This document shows positions 33,672-40,002 of a DNA stretch of 40,002 bases, piece after piece. Position 1 is the stretch's first letter, and each line of letters begins with the position of its first letter. Location: the NCBI GenBank assembly GCA_023423895.1, contig JAFAER010000147.1, forward strand, positions 1-40,002. The letters are read 5' to 3'. Origin of the DNA: Pseudomonadota bacterium. GTDB taxonomy: Bacteria; Myxococcota_A; Polyangia; Polyangiales; Polyangiaceae. The notes below the pieces were generated by a model that saw nothing but the letters and a program-made list of their open reading frames with translations, had not been told where the DNA came from and searched no databases. The position numbers and the translations under genes were made by a program.

Positions 33672-35537
33672 TCAGGAAGACGCGACGACGTCGAGGCCGA
33701 CGATCTTCATCAGCCGAAGCGCATTCGAGCTCTGCACGATGCCCTGACGGAGCAGGTAGTCGAAGCTCATCACGTCGCCCTCGACCTGCTCTTCGAAGTG
33801 GACGTTCCGAACCTGGCCCGGCTTCTCCTTCTCGAGATCGCCGAGCCCGAGGTCGTGCGTCGAGACGGCGCCCATGGCGCCTCGAGCGAGCAGCTCCATC
33901 AGGATCGCCCGCGCGCCGATGAGGCGCTCGCGGGTGTTGGTTCCGTGCAGGATCTCGTCGAGGAGGAACAGGAGCGTCCCCTGCTCCGGATCGGCGTTGA
34001 CGGTGCGCGCGAGATCGAGGACGAGCTTCAGCTTCTTCAGCTCCGCGTAGAATCGGCTCGTCCCTTCCTCGAGAGAGTCGGACACGCGCATGCTGGTGGC
34101 GACCTTCAGCCTTCCAATCCGGAGCGCCTGCGCACAGACCGGGCCGCCGGCGTTCGCGAGCACCGCGTTGATGCCGATCGCGCGGAGGAGCGTGCTCTTG
34201 CCGGACATGTTCGAGCCCGTCACGACGAGCGCGTGACCGGGCGCCGGGATCGTCACGTCATTGGAGACACGCTTGTCGGCGTCGATGAGCGGGTGGCCGA
34301 GCGACTTCGCCTCGAAGGTCGCTTCGGCGGTGTCGATTTCGGGGAACGCGTGATCGGGGTTCTCGAACGCGAAGCCGGCGATCGACGCGAGCGCCTCCAG
34401 CTCGGCGAGCGCCCGGAACCAGCCGAACGCGGCCCTGCCAGCACGCTCGCGCCAGCGCTCGAGCGCGAGCGCGCACCAGAGATCCCACATCAGCGCGGGC
34501 CCGATGAAGAACCGGAAGACCTCGTTGTGCCGCGCATCGACGAAACCGACGATGCGCGAGAGCGACGCCATCTCGCGCGTCGCGGAGGCTCCACTCTCCT
34601 TCAAGCGCTGCTGCAGCCCGACGAGCAGCGGCGCTTCGAGCTTCTCGTCCTCGAGCAGCCGCAACATGCTGCCGTACCGCGACAGCGCGCTCTCCTTGGA
34701 CGACGCGGCCTCGAGCGAAGGCTGGATACGGCCGCGAAGCGCGCCGAGCACGAGCACGCTCACCGCGAACGGCAGCAGGAAGAGCAACCGATGGGCGAGC
34801 CCCATCCCGCTCGCGACCATCGTGCCCACGGTCACCAGTGGGACGACGAACGCGACGAGGCGAAGGACGCCCGGCAGTTGTCCGCCGGCGTTGGAGCCCG
34901 ACTGACCGGCCCACATCACGAAGGGCCGAGGGTCGGGCTTCTCGTCCTGATCGTCGAGCAGCGAGCCGAGCGCCGCGAGCTCCTCGCGAAGCGTCAGCCT
35001 CGGCGCGAGATCGCGAACGGCGGCCTGACGCTTCTCGACGGCGTCGGCGAACTCGCTGGCTCCGGACGGCGCGTCATCGCCGGAGAGCCAGCGCGCGAGC
35101 AGCTCCTCGCCGTAACGCGTCGACGTCGCGTCGAGGCGCTGGAACAGCGAGGCACGACCGAAGACGTCGAGGTCGCCCGCGTACGGGTGAGTGGCCACGG
35201 CCCATCGTTCGCCGGTGGACGGAAACGAGCGCCACTTGCCCGCCATGCGCGCGAGCGCTCGCTCGTGAAAGCGCATCGCCGCGGCCGCCTTGTCCTTCTG
35301 CGCGTGGACGCGCGCATGGATGACGACCAGGGCGCCGAAGACGACGACCAGCCCGAGGACACCGCCCCAGGTCTCGGTCGGCATGTCTGCAAACGCGATC
35401 GCGCCGACGAGGCCGATCGCGCCGAGCGCGGCAATCAGGCGACCGTTCGCGATGAGACGCGCCTTCGACTCCAGAGCTTCGGCGGTTGCCGTTCGCGCTG
35501 CGAGCGCGGCCTCGTGTTTCTCTCGCGGACCCGTCAC
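33672..35537 (-). CDS. Membrane-anchored MutS-type ATPase
   Basis: 621 residues. The C-terminal third is a MutS domain V ATPase: Walker A GSNMSGKST at 441-449, Walker B LLFLLDEI with D527 and E528, then GTNTRERLIGARAI and STHDLGL. The N-terminal part lacks the MutS mismatch-binding domain. In its place are two hydrophobic segments (about residues 33-75, LIAALGAIGLVGAIAF and GVLGLVVVFGALVVIHA), and two more near 230-265 (VLRLVAFVVPLVTVGTMV; LLFLLPFAVSVLVLG), so the protein is likely embedded in the inner membrane. Residues 270-420 look like the helical clamp/lever region. Such MutS-like membrane proteins are known from genomes but their job is unclear; mismatch repair is unlikely. Confidence 0.88.
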   Translation of the reverse strand: MTGPREKHEAALAARTATAEALESKARLIANGRLIAALGAIGLVGAIAFADMPTETWGGVLGLVVVFGALVVIHARVHAQKDKAAAAMRFHERALARMAGKWRSFPSTGERWAVATHPYAGDLDVFGRASLFQRLDATSTRYGEELLARWLSGDDAPSGASEFADAVEKRQAAVRDLAPRLTLREELAALGSLLDDQDEKPDPRPFVMWAGQSGSNAGGQLPGVLRLVAFVVPLVTVGTMVASGMGLAHRLLFLLPFAVSVLVLGALRGRIQPSLEAASSKESALSRYGSMLRLLEDEKLEAPLLVGLQQRLKESGASATREMASLSRIVGFVDARHNEVFRFFIGPALMWDLWCALALERWRERAGRAAFGWFRALAELEALASIAGFAFENPDHAFPEIDTAEATFEAKSLGHPLIDADKRVSNDVTIPAPGHALVVTGSNMSGKSTLLRAIGINAVLANAGGPVCAQALRIGRLKVATSMRVSDSLEEGTSRFYAELKKLKLVLDLARTVNADPEQGTLLFLLDEILHGTNTRERLIGARAILMELLARGAMGAVSTHDLGLGDLEKEKPGQVRNVHFEEQVEGDVMSFDYLLRQGIVQSSNALRLMKIVGLDVVASS

Positions 35538-35626
35538 CGGCCGAGACCCTTAGCACGCCTGCCGTCGGGGGTGGCGGCCCCCGGCCTGCGCGCTGTCGAG
35601 CTGCGCGCTGCCGAGCTCGTAAAGGT

Positions 35627-35914
35627 TCAGGCCGCGCGACGGCGGCGAACGAGGGGAACGGAAGACACGACCTGCGCACGGGCGACCGGCCGCGGACGCT
35701 GGGCGCAGGCCACGGCGACGGCGAGGCCTGCCATGGAGAGGCGGAGGCCTGCCGGTGTCCGCTGCACGAGCCCGCTCCTGGCGAGCGAGCGAAGGGCACG
35801 GCGGACGTCGGCATCTTCACCGCCGACCCGATCGACGAGCTGTTCGATCGTGGGCGGCGTACGGCGACGAGCGAGACGAAGGAGGGCGCGGAGGACGTCG
35901 ATCTCGAGGCTCAT
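35627..35914 (-). CDS. Small winged-helix DNA-binding protein
   Basis: 95 residues. A winged helix-turn-helix fills residues 1-65: IDVLRALLRLARRRTPPTIE, QLVDRVGGEDADVRRALRSL, then the wing SGLVQRTPAGLRLSMAGL. The tail is basic (RPRPVARAQ, VRRRRAA) and may add DNA contacts. There is no ligand domain, so it is a compact regulator or a DNA-binding subunit. It lies downstream of an 18-bp palindrome 11 bp before its ATG, indicating autoregulation. The MutS-type gene follows about 90 bp downstream on the same strand, so the two could share a transcript. Confidence 0.75.
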   Translation of the reverse strand: MSLEIDVLRALLRLARRRTPPTIEQLVDRVGGEDADVRRALRSLARSGLVQRTPAGLRLSMAGLAVAVACAQRPRPVARAQVVSSVPLVRRRRAA

Positions 35915-35925
35915 GAAGTGAGCTT

Positions 35926-35943
35926 ACGTTCAGCACTGAACGT
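35926..35943. promoter_or_regulatory. Perfect 8-2-8 palindrome upstream of winged-helix gene
   Basis: ACGTTCAG-CA-CTGAACGT is a perfect inverted repeat ending 11 bp before the ATG of the winged-helix gene (read on the minus strand). Its size and place suit an operator for a dimeric repressor. A shorter CGATT-N5-AATCG repeat lies about 20 bp further upstream. Confidence 0.7.
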
Positions 35944-36080
35944 CCGTCCACTTAAGCGCGACGATTTCTCGAATCGCAGGGAAAAAAAAGGCCTCCGAGC
36001 GGTTCAGGTGCGCGGTCACGGGCCATGGCGCCGCCCTCGGCCGGCCGGCCGCCCGACACGACACGTCTACCGGTCGAGCC

Positions 36081-36154
36081 CACGAGGCGAGCCCAACCAC
36101 GAGGCGAGCCCCGCATGAGCGAGGCCATCCGCCGAAGCGCCCGCACGAGGCGAG
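36081..36154 (+). repeat. CACGAGGCGAG, three copies
   Basis: Copies at 36081-36091, 36098-36108 and 36144-36154, each followed by a C/G-rich run. Spacings of 17 and 46 bp are irregular. Possibly remnants of a dispersed GC-rich repeat. Confidence 0.7.
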
Positions 36155-36209
36155 GCCCCTGAACGACGAAGCGCGAGAAAGCGGACGCCACGACGGGGCC
36201 CGTGCCGCC

Positions 36210-36253
36210 AGAGCGGCGTCAGAGTGGAGTCAGAGCGGCGTCACAGCGGCGTG
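36210..36253 (+). repeat. 11-bp tandem repeat, four imperfect copies
   Basis: AGAGCGGCGTC, AGAGTGGAGTC, AGAGCGGCGTC and ACAGCGGCGTG stand head to tail in a noncoding stretch, ending about 30 bp from the stop of the leftward prolyl oligopeptidase gene. A typical slippage-prone minisatellite. Confidence 0.8.
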
Positions 36254-36283
36254 GCGGCGGAGTGCCGGGCGGCGGTGCCGGCG

Positions 36284-38488
36284 TCAGAGCGTGACGCCGA
36301 CCTCGTGGAGGAGGAACGACAGCTCGTCGGCCAGCTCGTCCGCGAGCTTCGTGACCGGCTTTCCGGCGCCGTGGCCGGCCTTCGTCTCGACGCGGATGAG
36401 CACGGGCCTCTCGGGATCGCCCTGCGCCTCCTGCATCCGCGCGGCCATCTTGCGGGCGTGCATCGGGTCGACGCGCGTGTCGCTCTCGGCGGTCGTGAAG
36501 AGGAGCGCCGGGTAGCGCTTGCCGTCCTCGACGCGGTGGTACGGCGAATACGCGTGGAGGAACTTGAAGTGCTCCGCCTTCTCGGGATCGCCGTACTCGG
36601 GGATCCAGAGCTTCGCGATCCGGAACTTGTGGTAGCGGATCATGTCGGTCAGGGGCACGAGCGAGAGGCCGACGCGGAACATCTCCGGGTGCTGGGTGAC
36701 CGCCGCGGCGACGAGCAGGCCGCCGTTCGATCCGCCGATGACGCCGAGCTTCTCGGGCGCCGTGATCTTCTCTTTGAAGAGCGTCTCGGCGCACGCGAAG
36801 AGATCGTTGAACGTGTTCTGCTTCTTCTCGAGCATCCCCGCCTTGTGCCAGTCCTCGCCGAACTCGCCGCCGCCACGGAGGATCGCGGTCACCCAGACGG
36901 CGCCGCGCTGCACGCTCGCGAGCGCGCGCGCGCTGAAGGCCGGAGTCTGGTTCACGTTGAAGCCGCCGTACCCGTAGAGCACCGTCGGGTTGGAGCCGTC
37001 GCGCTTCAGCCCCTTCTTCGCGATGACGAACATCGGGACGCGCGCGCCATCCTTCGATGTCGCGAAAATCTGGCTGACCTCGATGCCCTGATCGGAGAAC
37101 TTGGCGCCGACGCGATCCCACGGCTCGAGGCGTGCTCCCTGGCGCAGGTCGACACGATGGACCTGGTACGGCACGACGTACGACGTGAACGCGACGAAGA
37201 CCTCTTCGCCGTCGGGCATGCTCGAGAGACTCGCCGAGCCGATGCCCGGAAGCGCGATGGGCCCCTTCGCCTTGCCGTCGAGCGAGAAGCGCTCCACGCG
37301 CGACGACGCGTCGTGCATGTAGGTGACGACGATCTCGTTCTTCAGGACGTCGACGTCGTGGAGGACGTCCTTCGTCTCCGGGAGGATCTCCTTCCACGCA
37401 GAGCGCTCCGGCTTCGCGTAGTCGACGGCGTACAGCTTGTAGCGCGGCGCGCCGTCGTTGGTGTGGATCCAGAGCCGATCGTTCTGCGGGATCGGATCGA
37501 ACAGCGCCGGCGTCTTGACGGCGACCTCGGTCCACTTGGCATCGGCCTTCGAGAGATCCCTCAGGTAGACGTCGCTCTTGTCCCAGCCCATGTGAACGCG
37601 AACGACGAGCCAGCGGCCGTTGGGCGAGATCGTCACCTGCGGAACGTCGGTCTTGTCACGGCCCTCGCCGAAGACGAGCTTGTCCGTCTTCGGATCCGTC
37701 CCGAGGACGTGGAGGAAGATGCGCGAGTGATAGCGCTCCTCACCCGCCGGGACCGTCCCCGGCTCCGGATACCGAGAGTAGTAGAAGCTCTTGCCGTCCG
37801 GGAGCCACGCCACCGAGGCGTGCCTCGTGCGATCGATCTTGTCGCTCAGGTCCTTGCCGGTGGCGACATCGCGGACGTGGAGGACGCTGTCCTCGCTCCC
37901 CGACTCGCTCCTGCCCCATGCGACGTAGCGGCCGTCCCACGACGGGTACCACCAGTCGAGAGCCGTGGTGCCGTCGTCGGAGAGAGCTGCGACGTCGATG
38001 AGGACACGGTCCTTGCCGGCGTGTCCGTCGCGGACGTAGAGCGTCGGCTGGTTCTGCGTTCCCTCACGCTTCGTGTGGAAGTACCGCGGTCCGCCCTTGG
38101 CGGCGCGGATCGCCGGCGTCGAGACGTAGCCGATCTGGAGCAGCTCGGTGACTTCGTTCTTCAGCGCATCACGCCCGGCGATCGCGTCGAGGACCTTGCG
38201 CGTGTGCGCGTTCTGGGTCTCCGTCCACGACTTCACCTCGTTCGACTCGCTCTCCTCGAGCCAGCGATACGGATCGGGGACCTTCACTCCGTGGAGCGTG
38301 TCGACGACGTCGGACTTTCGAGTCATGAGCCTCATGCCCTTGTCGGAGGGCGCTTCCTGGATCGTACGCGGCGGAGTCGCGGTCGTGACCGGCGGGATGG
38401 TCGGCCGTGCAGGCTCCGCGCACGACGCGCCGAGCGAAGCAGCGATGATCGTGGAGACCAGGGCGATGCTCGAGGTGACGTGCTTCAT
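36284..38488 (-). CDS. Prolyl oligopeptidase family lipoprotein (S9A)
   Basis: 734 residues. A serine peptidase that cuts short peptides after proline. The N-terminus is a lipoprotein signal (SLGAS-C23), so it is anchored outside the cytoplasm rather than cytosolic like most prolyl oligopeptidases. VPDPYRWLEESES near residue 70 opens the family, then a seven-bladed propeller region (to about residue 440). The C-terminal hydrolase carries the catalytic triad: S587 in GVIGGSNGGLL, D670 in AESDTRVDP, H706 in TKAGHGAGKP. GYGGFNVNQTP and RGGGEFGEDWHKAG are further S9A blocks. The gene is divergent from surE with a 47-bp gap. Confidence 0.95.
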   Translation of the reverse strand: MKHVTSSIALVSTIIAASLGASCAEPARPTIPPVTTATPPRTIQEAPSDKGMRLMTRKSDVVDTLHGVKVPDPYRWLEESESNEVKSWTETQNAHTRKVLDAIAGRDALKNEVTELLQIGYVSTPAIRAAKGGPRYFHTKREGTQNQPTLYVRDGHAGKDRVLIDVAALSDDGTTALDWWYPSWDGRYVAWGRSESGSEDSVLHVRDVATGKDLSDKIDRTRHASVAWLPDGKSFYYSRYPEPGTVPAGEERYHSRIFLHVLGTDPKTDKLVFGEGRDKTDVPQVTISPNGRWLVVRVHMGWDKSDVYLRDLSKADAKWTEVAVKTPALFDPIPQNDRLWIHTNDGAPRYKLYAVDYAKPERSAWKEILPETKDVLHDVDVLKNEIVVTYMHDASSRVERFSLDGKAKGPIALPGIGSASLSSMPDGEEVFVAFTSYVVPYQVHRVDLRQGARLEPWDRVGAKFSDQGIEVSQIFATSKDGARVPMFVIAKKGLKRDGSNPTVLYGYGGFNVNQTPAFSARALASVQRGAVWVTAILRGGGEFGEDWHKAGMLEKKQNTFNDLFACAETLFKEKITAPEKLGVIGGSNGGLLVAAAVTQHPEMFRVGLSLVPLTDMIRYHKFRIAKLWIPEYGDPEKAEHFKFLHAYSPYHRVEDGKRYPALLFTTAESDTRVDPMHARKMAARMQEAQGDPERPVLIRVETKAGHGAGKPVTKLADELADELSFLLHEVGVTL

Positions 38489-38535
38489 GGCGCGGCACTG
38501 TAGCCGATCGCGGAGGGCACCCGAAGAGTGCTAGC

Positions 38536-39390
38536 GTGCGCGCCGTGTCCGCTTCTGCTGCGTCCCCGTCGTCCAGCCCTCCGGTCGAACGCCCTCGGCG
38601 TCCGCTCGTGCTCCTCTCGAACGACGACGGGCACGCGAGCCGCGGAATTCGCGTCCTGTTCGACGCGCTCGGAAGCTGGGCCGACGTGGTGATGGTCGCG
38701 CCCGAGAACGAGCAGAGCGCCAGCAGCCATTCGCTGAGCCTCCACCGCCCGCTGCGCGCGCGAGAGATCGAGACGAACATCTTCGGCATCGACGGAACGC
38801 CCGCCGACTGCGTGTACGTCGCGCTGCACGCGGGGACGCGCTTCTTGCCGCGGTGGCCGGACATCATCTGCTCGGGCATCAACCGCGGGCTCAACCTCGG
38901 ACAGGATGCGTTCTATTCCGGAACGGTCGCGGCCGCGCGCGAGGGCGCGCTCCGCGGCATCCCAGCCATTGCGTCGAGCGCTCATCCGAAAGGCGAGCTC
39001 CCGCGCTACGCCGAGCTCACCTCCACGCTGGCGCGCGCGCTCTTCGAGGAGACGAAGGACACGGCCGTCCCGCGCCCCGGCCCGTCCGTATCTCGCCGGA
39101 CGCCGCTCTTGAACCTGAACTTCCCGCACCCGTGGACGGGCGAGGTCCGACGGACGCGCCTCGGCGCGCGCCTCTACGAGGAGGTCATCGACATCCGGGT
39201 CGATCCACGCGGCCGCGAGTACATGTGGGTCGGCGGTCCAGGCGTGCGGCACGATCCGGAGCCGGGCACGGACACCGATGCGTACGACGAGGGCGCGGCG
39301 TCGCTCACACCGCTCATCCTCGATCTGACGCGCGCGGACGACGGCGGGATCACCGAGCATCTCCTCGAGAAGATCGGCGCTGGCGTCTGA
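38536..39390 (+). CDS. surE: 5'/3'-nucleotidase SurE
   Basis: 284 residues from GTG 38536 (a second GTG at 38545 is also possible). Metal-dependent phosphatase that removes phosphate from nucleoside 5'- and 3'-monophosphates and short polyphosphates. Signature blocks: VLLSNDDGHASRGIRVL near residue 25 with metal-binding D30 and D31, VVMVAPENEQSASSHSLSLH, GIDGTPADCVYVAL, and DIICSGINRGLNLGQDAFYS with GTVAAAREGALRGIPAIA. A Pro/Ser-rich stretch of about 20 residues precedes the core, and an Arg-rich insertion (GEVRRTRLGARLYEE) lies in the dimerisation half. Confidence 0.95.
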   Translation: MRAVSASAASPSSSPPVERPRRPLVLLSNDDGHASRGIRVLFDALGSWADVVMVAPENEQSASSHSLSLHRPLRAREIETNIFGIDGTPADCVYVALHAGTRFLPRWPDIICSGINRGLNLGQDAFYSGTVAAAREGALRGIPAIASSAHPKGELPRYAELTSTLARALFEETKDTAVPRPGPSVSRRTPLLNLNFPHPWTGEVRRTRLGARLYEEVIDIRVDPRGREYMWVGGPGVRHDPEPGTDTDAYDEGAASLTPLILDLTRADDGGITEHLLEKIGAGV

Positions 39391-39433
39391 GCCGGAACGG
39401 TCGCGACCGCGGCGGCATCGGATCTCGACGTCG

Positions 39434-39676
39434 ATGATCAATCGCTCCGGAGTCATTGCCCTCGTGATCGCCGGCGCGATCGTCGCGTGGGGAGCGTTCT
39501 ACAAAGACGATCCCGAGCCTGCACCAGCGCGGCACCAGCGGCACCAGGAGACTCGACGTCACGACGGCGCGCAGCCGGAGCACGGCAGCCAAGACGGCGG
39601 AATGTTCGTCGCGCGAAACGTCGCGTCGCGATCGGACGCGGGCGCCGCGACCGGCCGGTTCGACGGCCCTCGATAG
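39434..39676 (+). CDS. Small single-pass membrane protein, hypothetical
   Basis: 80 residues. One hydrophobic segment (GVIALVIAGAIVAWGAFY, residues 6-23) and then a polar, His/Arg/Gln-rich soluble tail (RHQRHQETRRHDGAQPEHG). It starts 43 bp after surE on the same strand. No family recognised; the tail has the composition of disordered sequence, and the gene stops just before the IS-like region, so the original 3' end could have been altered. Confidence 0.45.
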   Translation: MINRSGVIALVIAGAIVAWGAFYKDDPEPAPARHQRHQETRRHDGAQPEHGSQDGGMFVARNVASRSDAGAATGRFDGPR

Positions 39677-40002
39677 ATCGGCTGGGGCGTGTTGACAGTT
39701 CGTACCAGCGAAACCTTTGACGAACGTCCAGTAGGTGCTACGGAATAGGCGTGTTCGGGGGGACGCGTCGATTCTTCAGCGATGAGCGGTGGGCTTTGGT
39801 CGGTCCGCTCGTTGAGCAAATGACGCGGCGTGGTCCAAAAGGGGCTGCTCGGCGCTTCCTCGAAGCCATCGCCTGGATACTTCGAAGTGGCGCACCTTGG
39901 CGGGATCTCGCGAAGGAGCTTGGCCCATGGGAGCGGGTCTATCGTCGCTTTCGTCGTTGGGCCCTCGCTGGAACATGGGAGCGATTGCGACGAGCCATCT
40001 CC
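39677..40002 (+). mobile_element. IS5-family insertion sequence, left part (right end beyond window)
   Basis: The transposase frame beginning at 39751 is preceded by about 75 bp of lower GC content than the surroundings (for example TTGACAGTTCG, GAAACCTTTGACG). The left terminal inverted repeat probably lies between 39677 and about 39695, but it cannot be fixed without the right end. Target duplication unknown. Confidence 0.65.
39751..40002 (+). CDS. IS5-family transposase, N-terminal part, open at window edge
   Basis: 84 codons from GTG 39751, open to the last base of the window. The translation contains FFSDERWALVGPLVEQ, RRFLEAIAWILRSGAPWRDL and the stretch GPWERVYRRFRRWALAGTWE, which are the conserved N-terminal (DUF4096-type) blocks of IS5-family, IS427-like transposases. 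The DDE catalytic residues lie further on and are not in the window, so intactness is unknown. In many IS427 elements this N-terminal part is a separate frame joined to the catalytic one by frameshifting. Codon use is less G/C-biased at third positions than in the neighbours, as expected for mobile DNA. Confidence 0.88.
   Translation, partial: MFGGTRRFFSDERWALVGPLVEQMTRRGPKGAARRFLEAIAWILRSGAPWRDLAKELGPWERVYRRFRRWALAGTWERLRRAIS

Larger units (their letters stand above)
35944..36283. other. 340-bp gene-free stretch with A-run and short repeats
   Basis: No supported gene. It holds the upstream side of the winged-helix gene and the 3' side of the prolyl oligopeptidase gene. An eight-A run at 35982-35989 reads as T8 on the minus strand, where it could help terminate the oligopeptidase message, though I see only a weak hairpin ahead of it. 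Two families of short GC-rich repeats follow. Confidence 0.6.

Noticed and set aside
36224..38503. A 759-codon plus-strand open frame
   Set aside because: Antisense to the prolyl oligopeptidase gene, whose triad and lipobox are all in place.
1..40002. CRISPR arrays, tRNA or rRNA genes
   Set aside because: No regularly spaced repeats with unique spacers, and no cloverleaf or rRNA signature, were seen on either strand by eye; a covariance-model scan would settle it.

Overview
The window is GC-rich throughout (about two thirds or more G+C by eye, with strong G/C preference at third codon positions) and densely packed with genes on both strands. Several things suggest a myxobacterium-like member of the Myxococcota: many Cys-anchored lipoproteins, TPR and zinc-ribbon proteins with long Ala/Pro-rich linkers, large lipoproteins with DxDxDG calcium repeats, and frequent GTG starts. 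This placement is inference; there is no rRNA or other phylogenetic marker in the window. I saw no tRNA, rRNA or CRISPR array.

Layout. 1-2.85 kb: the 3' part of nrdA overlapping nrdB (class Ia ribonucleotide reductase). 2.9-4.4 kb: an Lrp/AsnC regulator divergent from phenylalanine 4-hydroxylase. 4.5-8.1 kb: a zinc-ribbon/TM/TPR protein convergent with histidine ammonia-lyase. 8.1-8.7 kb: no supported gene. 8.7-21.1 kb: a cell-surface block with a C-terminal-Phe beta-barrel candidate, a small lipoprotein, a very large alpha/beta-hydrolase lipoprotein (VolA-like), a Gfo/Idh/MocA oxidoreductase, a second copy of the large lipoprotein, and a translationally coupled protein with a transglutaminase-like C-terminus. 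21.1-25.5 kb: a biotin carrier protein, a PLP-dependent D-cysteine desulfhydrase/ACC-deaminase family enzyme, a membrane protein, and a TPR protein with an AIM24-like tail. 25.6-28.8 kb: pgsA, a Cys-rich lipoprotein, an isolated SctS/FliQ-type export protein, a TetR regulator with a perfect palindrome at its start, and epmA. 28.9-33.7 kb: a hypothetical gene and a molybdenum-cofactor cluster (moeA, moaC, moaE on +; moaD, moaB on -; moaA on +). 33.7-36 kb: a membrane-anchored MutS-type ATPase and a small winged-helix protein with its own palindrome. 36.2-40 kb: short GC-rich repeats, a prolyl oligopeptidase lipoprotein, surE, a small membrane protein, and the left part of an IS5-family element cut by the window edge.

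How they work together. The moa/moe genes supply most steps of molybdopterin synthesis, from GTP cyclisation (MoaA, MoaC) through sulfur insertion (MoaD, MoaE) to Mo insertion (MoeA), with MoaB in support. The Lrp regulator probably controls phhA. The 8.7-21 kb block is the least conventional part: two diverged copies of a huge lipoprotein hydrolase, an outer-membrane barrel candidate and a coupled transglutaminase-like protein look like a surface lipid- or ester-degrading system. That system-level reading is inference.
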